A stretch of 64,000 nt of DNA from Streptomyces sp. NBC_00376 (GTDB lineage Bacteria; Actinomycetota; Actinomycetes; Streptomycetales; Streptomycetaceae): assembly GCF_036077095.1 (NCBI RefSeq), contig NZ_CP107960.1, positions 992,001 through 1,056,000 of the forward strand, in the 5' to 3' direction. Below are positions 1 to 7,730 of this stretch, piece after piece. The translations under genes and the position numbers were made by a program. The notes under the pieces are model-generated. The model was not told the origin of the DNA. It did no database searches and saw only the letters and a list, made by a program, of their open reading frames with translations. Numbering within the stretch: the stretch's first letter is position 1; each line of letters begins with the position of its first letter.

Positions 1-196
1 TGACCGGACAGCGCTCCAGAGCCTCCGGCGTGTCCGACTCCACCAGGGACCGCGGCGGCTCGTACCCGGCCAGCGCCTCCACGGTCTGCCGGGTCCCGGC
101 GGTGACGCCCGCGCTGACGGCGTTGAACTGGAATCCGGAGAACCCGCTGAGCCCGTGCTCGCAGGAGGTGTAGTAGAGCTGCTGGAAGAGCGTCAT
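1..196 (-). CDS. GTPase-associated protein 1 (GAP1)-like protein, N-terminal fragment
   Basis: The ATG is at 196 and overlaps the stop of the upstream GTPase gene as ATGA. Only the first 65 residues lie in the window; the rest runs off the left edge. The visible N-terminus contains QLYYTSCEHGLSGFSGFQ and then YEPPRSL. From memory this matches the N-terminal domain of the actinobacterial GTPase-associated protein 1 family, which is nearly always encoded next to a zinc-ribbon GTPase, as here. Its biochemical role is not established. By context it is a partner or effector of the GTPase in the locus. Family assignment rests on this short motif block and on gene order, so it is good but not certain. 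Confidence 0.7.
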   Translation of the reverse strand, partial: MTLFQQLYYTSCEHGLSGFSGFQFNAVSAGVTAGTRQTVEALAGYEPPRSLVESDTPEALERCPV

Positions 197-1383
197 CCCC
201 GGCCCGCCTTCGGCACCGAACCGAACTCGCTCAGCAGCCAGAGCAGCGGGTCGGCCACCCTGTACGGCTGGATGCCGGTGGGGGCGACCCGGGCGTCGGG
301 CGTGGGGTTGCGGCCGAGGGCGGAGACCCCGAAGTACCGGTAGCGGCTGTAATGGTTGTCCAGCAAGTGGTCGATCGCCACTCCGTCCCAGTCCTTCAGG
401 AGTCGGCGCACCTCCTCGTGGACGCTGAGGCTGTCGCTCACGTCGAAGCGGCCGCGCGGGGGCGCGTAGTCGCGCAGCGGACTGCCCGGATCGAGCAGGT
501 GCCAGAAGGCGTCCATCTTCGAGAAGACGACGGAGATCGGGATGTCTATCTTCTGTGCCGACCGGCCGGAACGGGGGGCCAGCAGGAGGTTGGTGACCCG
601 GGAGAGGACGTTGATGGGGGTGTCCAGGCCCTCGGTGCCCGGCAGCGGCGTGCCGGGCAGGGCACCGTCCCGGGCGCCCGGCAGCTGGAGCGGATCGAGG
701 AGCAGGACGATGCCGTCGGCGCCGGCCAGATAGCGGGTGTTCAGCTCCACGTTCTCCCGGGAGCTGAAGTCCTCACCGGCGGTGTCGAAGAACGACAGCA
801 CGGTGTGCTGCGGCCGCTCGCCGAGCAGGGTGCGCCGGCGCAGCCCGAAGCGGAAGACGAGCGGGTCCACGCGGTTGAGGGTGGTGGAGGCGGTCTGGGT
901 GCCGGGGAACATCTGGTTGTCGCGGTAGAGACGGTCCTCGTAGTCGGAGCCGTAGCGCCGCATCGTCTCGTCGTCCGAACCCATCAGGGCAGCCCCGTAC
1001 GCCTCGCCCACCCGGTTGCGCATCTCGTGGAGCAGCACCGTCATGTAGACGGTCTTGCCGGACGCCTTCGGGCCGACCATGGCGATCAGCCGGTTGTCCA
1101 CCATGCCGAACTGAACGGGCAGTTCGGAGTGGCACACCGGGCAGATCCGGTAGGTGGTCTCGCCGTCGCAGTCCGGACAGACAGCTGTGGGCCTGCGACC
1201 GTCCGCGCCGAATTCCGGACCGAGGTCGTGGCTGCGACGCGGCCCCTTGCGCTGGTCCAGGACCTGGTCGCGGCGGCGCAGGCACTGCTTCCCCGTACGG
1301 CTCAGGCGGCTGTTGCAGCGGAACCGGATCTCACGCGGGCCGAATTTCTCGTAGCAGTAGGGACAGGTGAGGTGTTTGGCCAT
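193..1383 (-). CDS. Zinc-ribbon TRAFAC-like GTPase
   Basis: 396 aa. The N-terminus has several zinc-ribbon cysteine pairs (CPYC near residue 7, a C-x(n)-C pair near 22-33, CPDC and CPVC near 75-90), suggesting a protein-binding module. A P-loop, MVGPKASGKT, lies near residue 103. A G3-like DTAGED lies near 198 and a G4-like SKMD near 286, so the core looks like a complete GTPase domain. It starts with a TGATG overlap behind the Hsp70-like gene and is coupled by ATGA to the GAP1-like gene. Such GTPase/GAP1 pairs are known in actinobacterial NTP-dependent conflict loci. It probably acts as the nucleotide-gated switch of the operon. The partner that loads or activates it cannot be told from sequence. 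Confidence 0.82.
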   Translation of the reverse strand: MAKHLTCPYCYEKFGPREIRFRCNSRLSRTGKQCLRRRDQVLDQRKGPRRSHDLGPEFGADGRRPTAVCPDCDGETTYRICPVCHSELPVQFGMVDNRLIAMVGPKASGKTVYMTVLLHEMRNRVGEAYGAALMGSDDETMRRYGSDYEDRLYRDNQMFPGTQTASTTLNRVDPLVFRFGLRRRTLLGERPQHTVLSFFDTAGEDFSSRENVELNTRYLAGADGIVLLLDPLQLPGARDGALPGTPLPGTEGLDTPINVLSRVTNLLLAPRSGRSAQKIDIPISVVFSKMDAFWHLLDPGSPLRDYAPPRGRFDVSDSLSVHEEVRRLLKDWDGVAIDHLLDNHYSRYRYFGVSALGRNPTPDARVAPTGIQPYRVADPLLWLLSEFGSVPKAGRG

Positions 1384-3542
1384 CAGGTGACTCGCAGTCT
1401 GTGCAGCGCCGCAGGGCGGATGTCGATACCGGAGTCGGTCCCCGCGCCTGTGCCGGTGTCCGTGTCGTCGGACGCCGGGAAACAGACCAGCCAGGACGGG
1501 CCGCGTGTCGCGGGCAGGGGGAACTCCACGGTCAAGGGGGTGCCGGCGGCCAGCCGCTGCGCGGGCACCTCGTGCAGGACGGTGCCCTCGGCCGTACTGG
1601 TGGGGCGGAAGCGGCCGAGGCTGTGGACGATACGGAGGGCGGGCAGGTCGCAGCCCGTTTCGGAGGTGAAGGAGACCGACGCCACCCGGCCCCTGAGGCG
1701 GCGGCGCACACTCGGCTCGTACGCGACGACCGTCGGCGCGGCGGGGACGAGCAACGACGACGCGCCTTCGCAGCCGTCGCTGAGCTCGGCGACCAACGCC
1801 TCCACGGTGAGGATGACGGCCTCCCGCCCGACGGCCAGGTCGAACCCGCCGTCGTGCTCGTACACCCGGCGCCGGCACACGACATCCCCCTCGGCGGGGG
1901 CAGTCGCACCGGTGCCGCCTCCCTCCCGGCGCCAGCGGACCCGGGCGCTCAGCGCGCCGTCGGGCCACGCCCACAGCACGAGGAGGTGGTCCCCGCGCCG
2001 GACGACCTGGAGCTGGTCGACCGGAATCGCGAAGTGGGCCGGGGGATCGATCCGGGATCCCGTGGGCGTGCGGGAGGGGGCTGGGGTCGGGGCCGCTGTG
2101 TCGTAGGGGCCGCTGACGGGCGGGGGCGGTGATTCGGGCGTGGGACCGGTGCCTTGCGCGGGGATGTGGGGCGGCTCGTCGTGACCCGGTTCGCAGGGCC
2201 CGAGGTCGGCGTGCGACGGTTCGGCGCGGGAGGGTTCGGTGCGGGAGGGTTGGGGGCGCGGCGGTTGGCGGCGCGGGGGTTCGGCGCGGGAGGGTTCGGT
2301 GCGGGAGGGTTGGGGGCGCGGCGGTTGGCGGCGCGGGGGTTCGGCGTGCGCCGGGTCGGCGTGCGGCGGCTCTGCGTACGACGGGTCAGGACGTGACTGT
2401 CCGGGGTCCGGGCGACCCGGCGCTTCGGCCTCCGGGGCCCCGGAGCCGCGCCCACCGCTGTCCTTGTCCTCGGCTGCTGACGCGCCACCCTGCCACGTGC
2501 CGGGCTCGGGGTCCTCCGGAAGGGTGCGACCGGCGCGCGGCTCCGGGTCCGTGGCGGCTACAACGGGCTCCGGGTCCCGGTCCATGGCGTTCCCGGCTCC
2601 CACGTACGGGTATCCGGAGCCCGGACCGGCGTACCCGGCCTCCGGGCGCCCCGGTCCGGCCGCGGGCCCGGCGACGACGCGCAGCACGCCGAAGTCCCGG
2701 AGCGCGAACAGCCCGATTGCGACGGCCCGTTCGGGGCGGTCGCACCGCACGGTCAGACCGCCCGCGGCCGGGAGGGCCTCGATGCCGGCCCGCATCCGGG
2801 GCGAGGCGCACATGCCGCCGGCGAGCAGCACGGTGTCCACCGCGGGCTCCGCGGCGGTGAGCTGGTCGCGGACAGCGGCGAGCGCGCGTTCTCGCAGCGG
2901 CGCCACAGCCCCTTCGACGGCGGCCGGATCCAGGGCCAGTGCGTGCCGCTCGCCCGTCGTGCCCTGCACGGACACCGGCACGGTGACACCGTCCGAGGTG
3001 TCGAGCGCCCGTCGGACGGTCTCCGCCGCTCCGAGTGGGTCCGCGACGTCCGGCAACCGTCCGGTGAGGACGGCGGCGATCGCCGCGTCCCAGTCGTCGC
3101 CGCCGTTGCGGAGGCTGACTGCGCGGACCACGTGCACGGTGAGGTCGGGGGCGATGGTGAGGACGCTCAGGTCCAGCGTCGTCGCCCCCTGGTCGCAGAC
3201 CAGGACCGTGTGGTCGACGCCCTCGGCGATCGCCCCGTAGTGCAGGGCCACCGCGACCGATTCCGGGACGACCCGTCCGACGCCGAGTCCGGCGTGTTCC
3301 ACCGCGTACCGGAGCTCGTCCTCCCGGCCGCCCGCGACGGGAAGCCCGAGGACCGCGGTCTCTCCCGTGACCGCGGTCCCTTCCGCGACGGCGGCGTCCA
3401 ACAGCAGCGGCAGCGCCCGGACCGGGTCGAGGACGCCGTCCACACCGACGAGCCGGGTCGTGGTCACCTCTTGCAGCCCGTCGGGACCCATGCGTGCGAC
3501 GCGCCCGAAGCGGTGTCCCAGGTCGATGGCGATCATGTTCAC
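1383..3542 (-). CDS. Hsp70/actin-fold ATPase with proline-rich linker and C-terminal beta domain
   Basis: 719 aa from a GTG start at 3542 that overlaps the upstream stop (GTGA); an ATG at 3536 is an alternative. Residues 3-330 form an Hsp70-like ATPase: phosphate-1 IAIDLGHRFG, phosphate-2 CDQGATTLDLSV, and the adenosine motif LLAGGM. There is no recognisable Hsp70 peptide-binding domain. A long Pro/Arg/Glu-rich linker follows, containing a perfect 20-residue duplication. The last ~200 residues look like one or two beta-sandwich (FN3-like) domains. This is therefore a specialised Hsp70-family switch rather than a general DnaK. The next genes in the operon encode the GTPase and the GAP1-like protein; a ClpB-like ATPase precedes it. 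It may hand substrates or signals between these partners, which is inference. Confidence 0.8.
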   Translation of the reverse strand: MNMIAIDLGHRFGRVARMGPDGLQEVTTTRLVGVDGVLDPVRALPLLLDAAVAEGTAVTGETAVLGLPVAGGREDELRYAVEHAGLGVGRVVPESVAVALHYGAIAEGVDHTVLVCDQGATTLDLSVLTIAPDLTVHVVRAVSLRNGGDDWDAAIAAVLTGRLPDVADPLGAAETVRRALDTSDGVTVPVSVQGTTGERHALALDPAAVEGAVAPLRERALAAVRDQLTAAEPAVDTVLLAGGMCASPRMRAGIEALPAAGGLTVRCDRPERAVAIGLFALRDFGVLRVVAGPAAGPGRPEAGYAGPGSGYPYVGAGNAMDRDPEPVVAATDPEPRAGRTLPEDPEPGTWQGGASAAEDKDSGGRGSGAPEAEAPGRPDPGQSRPDPSYAEPPHADPAHAEPPRRQPPRPQPSRTEPSRAEPPRRQPPRPQPSRTEPSRAEPSHADLGPCEPGHDEPPHIPAQGTGPTPESPPPPVSGPYDTAAPTPAPSRTPTGSRIDPPAHFAIPVDQLQVVRRGDHLLVLWAWPDGALSARVRWRREGGGTGATAPAEGDVVCRRRVYEHDGGFDLAVGREAVILTVEALVAELSDGCEGASSLLVPAAPTVVAYEPSVRRRLRGRVASVSFTSETGCDLPALRIVHSLGRFRPTSTAEGTVLHEVPAQRLAAGTPLTVEFPLPATRGPSWLVCFPASDDTDTGTGAGTDSGIDIRPAALHRLRVT
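2221..2346. repeat. Perfect 60-bp tandem duplication in the Hsp70-like gene linker
   Basis: Bases 2221-2280 and 2281-2340 are identical, and the first bases of a third copy (tcggcg) follow. The 60-bp unit is in frame and encodes 20 residues, rich in Pro, Arg, Ser and Glu, in the disordered linker between the ATPase and the C-terminal beta domain. Perfect identity points to a recent duplication or active slippage. Confidence 0.97.
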
Positions 3543-5614
3543 CCGCTCCCTTCGGCCACGAACGGCTCCGTGCCGTCGACGGTGACGCGCGCCGTGCCGT
3601 CGGTCCCGATGCCGACCCGGATCCGTGAACCCGGCTCCGGACGGTGCGCCAGCAGATGGCCGACGACGGCCGACCGCACCAGCTCCAGTTCGTTGCGGAT
3701 CTGCCGGCCGCCGTACGCCTGGTGCTCGGGGTCCGCCATCCGCTCCGTGATCCACGGGCGCAAGGTGTCCAGGTCGGACACCAGCTCCACGCGGTGCCGT
3801 TCGCGGACCGACTCGGCGAGCTGGCGCAACAGCCGGTCGGCGATCCGGACGACGTGCTCACGGCGCAGCATGTCGAAGACGACGACGCCCGGCTTGAGCC
3901 GACCGTAGATCTCCGGTCTGCCGATCTGCCGGAACTTCTCCTCCACGGCCCGGGTGAAGTGCGCTTCCAGCTGGGCGTACGAGAGCTCCTCGCGCTCCTC
4001 CAGCAGGTCCCGGAGCTGCTCCGCCCCCGTGTTGGAGGTGAAGATGATCAGGCACTGGGAGAAGTACGCCGTCTGGCCGCGCCCGTCGGTGAGCCGGCCG
4101 TCCTCCAGGATCTGGAGGAACTTGTCCAGCACCTTGGGGTGGGCCTTCTCGATCTCGTCGAAGAGCAGCACGCTGAACGGCCGTTCCAGCACCCTACGGG
4201 TCAGCTCGCCGCCCTGCTCGTGGCCGATGTATCCGGGCGGCGCGCCGGCCAGCCGCTCGGCGGCGTGCTCCTGTTGGTACTCGCTCATGTCGAAGCGGGC
4301 ATAGGCACTCTCGTCACCGAACATCAACTCGGCCACGGACTTGGCGAGTTCGGTCTTGCCAACGCCGGTGGGCCCCACGAAGAAGAAGGCGCCCCGGGGG
4401 CGGGCGGTCCCCGAACTCCCGAAGTCGACGCCCACGAAGGCGGACTGGAGGGCCGATGCCACGGCGTCGACGGCCTTTGACTGGCCGACCACCCGGGTAC
4501 CGAGGACGTCGGCGGCCCGTGCGACGGTGTCCCGGTCGAGCTGGGTCCACGGGTCGACGCTGACGTTGAGCCGGTGCAGTTCCAGCAGCTTGTCCGGCTT
4601 CTGCAAGGGTGCGTTGCGCAGCCAGGACGTCCGGGCCAGCGACTCGATGTCCCACCCCGTCATCCCGTCGGTTGCCCCCACGAGTGCTTCGAGGTCGGCC
4701 CGCGAGGAGTCCTGCGCCCCGTTGAAGCCCTGGCGCAGCCAGGTGAGCCACAGTCGTCGCTCGCTCGGGTCCGGCGGGCCGATGTGCAGGGCGGCGATCC
4801 TCGGGTCCTCCAGGTGGAACCAGCCGGGCAGCCGCCCGACATCTCCCACCGCGCACAGCACCGCGTTGCGCGCGTGCGGGGCCGGTCCGGCGGCGGGGCG
4901 CGGGGTCACGGCGTCCGTCATCGCGGCGCGCAGCCTGAGATAGCCCAGGAGCGATTCGGGCCGGCCGGGCGGGAGATGGTGGTCGACGTCCTCGAAGACG
5001 AAGGCGGTGGCCGCGTCGGGCGAGGCCGCCAGACGGTGCACCGTGGCGACGACGTCCTCGAAGGTGCGCGGCCGGCCCGAACGGCGCGGCGCCAACAGGC
5101 GTTCTCGGCCGCGGTCCCGTTCGCCTCCGCGTCGGGAGCGGGCCGCGCCGTCCGAAGAGCCGTCCCCGGCCTCCTCACGGTACGGCGGCCCGCCCTCCGC
5201 ACCTCCGGCCGGCGCCTCGGACACCCCGTCGGGAGCATCCGCCCGCTCCGGCGGGCGCCCGTCGCGCAGCCGGTCGAAGCGCTCCGCGTGGCCCGGCAGC
5301 GGAAACGTGAGCCCGGCCACCGGGTCCCACCAGCCGACGACTTCGGCCCCGCGGGTCTCCAGCAGGCCGGCGACCACCGAGCGGAAGGAGGCCGGCCGGT
5401 CCGCGAACCACCAGCGGTCCCTGATCTGCCCGTCCAGGATCACCTGCCGCCCGCGCCGCAGCTCCCAGCCGAGGGACACCGCCCACAGCGGCATCATGGC
5501 ATCCGCGGCGGTCGGCTGTCCCTCCCCGGCATGCCCGTTCCGGTGGCCCTCCTGCGGGGTGTGCTCCGTGCCGCCGACGCCGTTCTGCCGCTTCGCCCGG
5601 TCGACCGTACTCAT
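3539..5614 (-). CDS. ClpB/Clp-like AAA+ ATPase
   Basis: 691 aa; the ATG at 5614 overlaps the previous stop as ATGA. The C-terminal half is a canonical Clp-type AAA+ module: Walker A GPTGVGKTELAKS near residue 412, the pore-loop region APPGYIGHEQGG, Walker B VLLFDEIEKAH near 482, sensor-1 IIFTSNTG, and a C-terminal small domain. The N-terminal ~380 residues contain what looks like a degenerate first AAA module (Walker-B-like FVFEDVDHH) with no visible Walker A. There is also a unique N-terminal domain with many Trp. It is shorter than ClpB (~860 aa) and lacks the double-Clp N domain and middle coiled coil. The separate coiled-coil protein encoded just upstream might supply that function. Likely an unfoldase or remodeller inside the operon's complex. 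Confidence 0.85.
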   Translation of the reverse strand: MSTVDRAKRQNGVGGTEHTPQEGHRNGHAGEGQPTAADAMMPLWAVSLGWELRRGRQVILDGQIRDRWWFADRPASFRSVVAGLLETRGAEVVGWWDPVAGLTFPLPGHAERFDRLRDGRPPERADAPDGVSEAPAGGAEGGPPYREEAGDGSSDGAARSRRGGERDRGRERLLAPRRSGRPRTFEDVVATVHRLAASPDAATAFVFEDVDHHLPPGRPESLLGYLRLRAAMTDAVTPRPAAGPAPHARNAVLCAVGDVGRLPGWFHLEDPRIAALHIGPPDPSERRLWLTWLRQGFNGAQDSSRADLEALVGATDGMTGWDIESLARTSWLRNAPLQKPDKLLELHRLNVSVDPWTQLDRDTVARAADVLGTRVVGQSKAVDAVASALQSAFVGVDFGSSGTARPRGAFFFVGPTGVGKTELAKSVAELMFGDESAYARFDMSEYQQEHAAERLAGAPPGYIGHEQGGELTRRVLERPFSVLLFDEIEKAHPKVLDKFLQILEDGRLTDGRGQTAYFSQCLIIFTSNTGAEQLRDLLEEREELSYAQLEAHFTRAVEEKFRQIGRPEIYGRLKPGVVVFDMLRREHVVRIADRLLRQLAESVRERHRVELVSDLDTLRPWITERMADPEHQAYGGRQIRNELELVRSAVVGHLLAHRPEPGSRIRVGIGTDGTARVTVDGTEPFVAEGSG

Positions 5615-7083
5615 CGGGTCCGCACCTGCTCCTCCTCGCCCGGCCGCCGCTTGGCCTGCCGCCCCGGCGGCTTCCCCTGCCAGGCGAGTCGGCCGGGAAC
5701 GAAGCCGTCCCGTTCGACGATCGCCTCGTGCACCCGCTCCAGGAGGTCCTCGGTGCGGTCGCACACCGCGCCGTCCGGTTCCGGGCGCAGGACGACATCC
5801 GGCTCGCCGTCGACGTGGTAGACGAGGACGGGGGTGCCCTCGCCGTCCTCGGTGACCGTGGTCTCGTACGTGGCACCGCTCGGACGCTCGAAGCTGAGCA
5901 GCAGGCGTCCGTCCCGTTCCGCGCCGCCGGTGAAGGCGAAGCCCTCGCCGATCATGGCGTCCTGGAGCGCCTCAGCGAGATCCATCCGGCGCGTATAGGC
6001 CAACTGGGCTTCGTCCAGCTGGGATTCGGCGCTGACGAGCAGCCCCTCAAGGGCGGCTACGGCCGTCAGGGCGGCCGCCCCCGCACCGGCCGCGAGGGGA
6101 GCCGTGACGGCGGTCAGTGCCGCCTCGATCCGCTCGGCGAGTTCGGGTTCGGCAAGCTCCCGGGCCTCGGCCACCGCCTCCTGCACGGCCTGCCGCACAA
6201 CACCGAGCCGGTCCGCCGCCTCGGCGATCTGCTCCGCGAGACGCTCCTGTTCCGCGTCCCGCGCCGCCTGCCGTGCCGCCTCCTGCGCAACGGCGCGCTC
6301 CTCCGCCTGCCGCTGGGTCTCCCGGGCCCGCTCCGCCTCGCGGAGCGCTTCGGCGGCCCGTTCCCCGGCGGTCGCGGCATGCCTGGCGAGCGCGTGCTCG
6401 ACGGTGCCCAGCAAGGCCTGGAAGCGGGTCTCCCCGCCGGGCCCGGTCGCGGCGCGCAGCTCGCCGACCAGGCCGACGCACTGCTGGTACCCCTGCGGAT
6501 CCCGGTCCCGGGCTTCCGGTCCGATCCCGGCAAGCCGGCTCTCGAACCCTGCCAGGACGGTTCCGTGGTCGGCGCCCCGGCCCGACTCCCGCGCCTCCCC
6601 CACGAGCAGGACGATCCGCCCGCGCAGCTCCTCGATCGCGCCGCCGAGGCCGTCGGCCGCCCCACCGGGGTGCCCACCGGGGATTCCGGCGCGGTCGACG
6701 CGGCCCTGGAGCAGGTCCAGCCGCTGTCGCAGGGCCTGCGCCTCGAGGCCGTCCGTCCGGACCTGGTCGAGGAGCTCCCGCACCTCGGCCAGCCGGCGCC
6801 CGTCGGCTCCGGCCTGGTCCCGGAGCAACCGGGCGGCATGGTCCTGCTGTCGTACGGCCCGCCGGTTCGCCAGCTCGGTCTCCCTGCGCTCGGCCTCGGC
6901 CCTGGCCCGTTCCCGGCGCGCCGCCGCCTCCTTCGCCCGTACTGCGGCGCGCTCGGCCCGTTCCCTGGCGCGCTGCGCCTCCAGCCGCCGGCGCGCCGTC
7001 TCCCGGGCGCGGCGCCGTTGCGCCTCGAGTCGCGCGTAGGCCGGCGCGACCGTTACGGTGCTGTACTTCGGTGATCCGCTCAT
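5611..7083 (-). CDS. Coiled-coil protein of the GTPase/Hsp70/Clp operon
   Basis: 490 aa, coupled at both ends by ATGA overlaps. Residues ~15-85 are a highly charged Arg/Glu/Ala helix (RRRARETARRRLEAQRARE type). Helical, mainly coiled-coil, sequence continues to about residue 340. The last ~120 residues form a more globular alpha/beta segment (FAFTGGAERDGRLLLSFERP; VLVYHVDGEPDVVLRPEPDG) ending in a basic tail. I do not recognise a named family. The invariant coupling to the radical-SAM and Clp-like genes argues that it is a structural subunit or adaptor of the same machine, possibly standing in for the missing ClpB middle domain. That role is inference. Confidence 0.75.
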   Translation of the reverse strand: MSGSPKYSTVTVAPAYARLEAQRRRARETARRRLEAQRARERAERAAVRAKEAAARRERARAEAERRETELANRRAVRQQDHAARLLRDQAGADGRRLAEVRELLDQVRTDGLEAQALRQRLDLLQGRVDRAGIPGGHPGGAADGLGGAIEELRGRIVLLVGEARESGRGADHGTVLAGFESRLAGIGPEARDRDPQGYQQCVGLVGELRAATGPGGETRFQALLGTVEHALARHAATAGERAAEALREAERARETQRQAEERAVAQEAARQAARDAEQERLAEQIAEAADRLGVVRQAVQEAVAEARELAEPELAERIEAALTAVTAPLAAGAGAAALTAVAALEGLLVSAESQLDEAQLAYTRRMDLAEALQDAMIGEGFAFTGGAERDGRLLLSFERPSGATYETTVTEDGEGTPVLVYHVDGEPDVVLRPEPDGAVCDRTEDLLERVHEAIVERDGFVPGRLAWQGKPPGRQAKRRPGEEEQVRTR

Positions 7084-7730
7084 GCTTCCCTCCGTTCCTC
7101 GGTACGCAGGACGAAGCCCCGCTCCGCGAGTCGTTCCTCAAGTCCCTCCCGGAATCCGGGAGTCGGCGGTACTCCCGCCCAGGACACCGATCCGTCTGCC
7201 TCCACGGACATTTCCACGCCCGCGCTGGAGTCGGGCTCGGCTCCCACGTGCGCGTAACGGCCGGTGAGCGCAATGACGCGCTGGTTGGACGAGCCGCGCC
7301 AGCGCAGTCCGTGCCGCCGGGACGCGACGTACGGGCCGTCGACGAGGAGGTCGAGACGCCGGAGCAGCGCGCGCCGGTCCGGGCCGCCCCGGAGCAGGGC
7401 CTCGTGCCGGAATCCGGAGTAGGCCATCGCGCTGAAGCCGGGGCGCCGCTCCCGTACGGCGTCGAGCAGCTCCGCGAGCCCGGCCGCCTGGCTGAACGGC
7501 TCGCCGCCGGAGAGGGTGACGCCCTCGATGCCGGGCAACCCGTCGAGCCAGTCGGCGAGTTCGGCCACGGTGTGGACGGTTCCCCCTTCGAACGGCAGCG
7601 TCTCCGACGCCACGCAGCCACGGCAGCGAAGGGGGCAGCCCTGCACCCAGATCACGGCTCGCGTGCCCGGTCCGAGGACGGTGCAGCGGTCGAGTCTCCT
7701 CGCCACCGAGAGCCGGGTCACCTCTGCCAT
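7080..7730 (-). CDS. Radical-SAM / 4Fe-4S activase-like protein (NrdG/PflA type)
   Basis: 216 aa; ATG at 7730 overlaps the kinase gene by 13 bp and its stop overlaps the coiled-coil gene as ATGA. The cluster motif GCPLRCRGC (C-x3-C-x2-C, near residue 31) and GVTLSGGEPF are the hallmarks of a radical-SAM iron-sulfur site and SAM-binding loop. The size and GGEPF motif resemble the anaerobic ribonucleotide reductase and glycyl-radical activating enzymes. The C-terminus adds a ~60-residue domain (VEMSVEADGSVSWAG). No glycyl-radical enzyme is visible nearby, so a role in modifying a partner protein of this operon is more likely than a metabolic one. Substrate is unknown. Confidence 0.8.
   Translation of the reverse strand: MAEVTRLSVARRLDRCTVLGPGTRAVIWVQGCPLRCRGCVASETLPFEGGTVHTVAELADWLDGLPGIEGVTLSGGEPFSQAAGLAELLDAVRERRPGFSAMAYSGFRHEALLRGGPDRRALLRRLDLLVDGPYVASRRHGLRWRGSSNQRVIALTGRYAHVGAEPDSSAGVEMSVEADGSVSWAGVPPTPGFREGLEERLAERGFVLRTEERREA

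Noticed and set aside
352..2106. Plus-strand ~584-codon frame opposite the GTPase and Hsp70-like genes
   Set aside because: Shadow of the zinc-ribbon GTPase with intact P-loop and of the Hsp70 C-terminus.
2221..2346. CRISPR-like array
   Set aside because: The units are contiguous, in frame, identical and without spacers; this is a coding tandem repeat.
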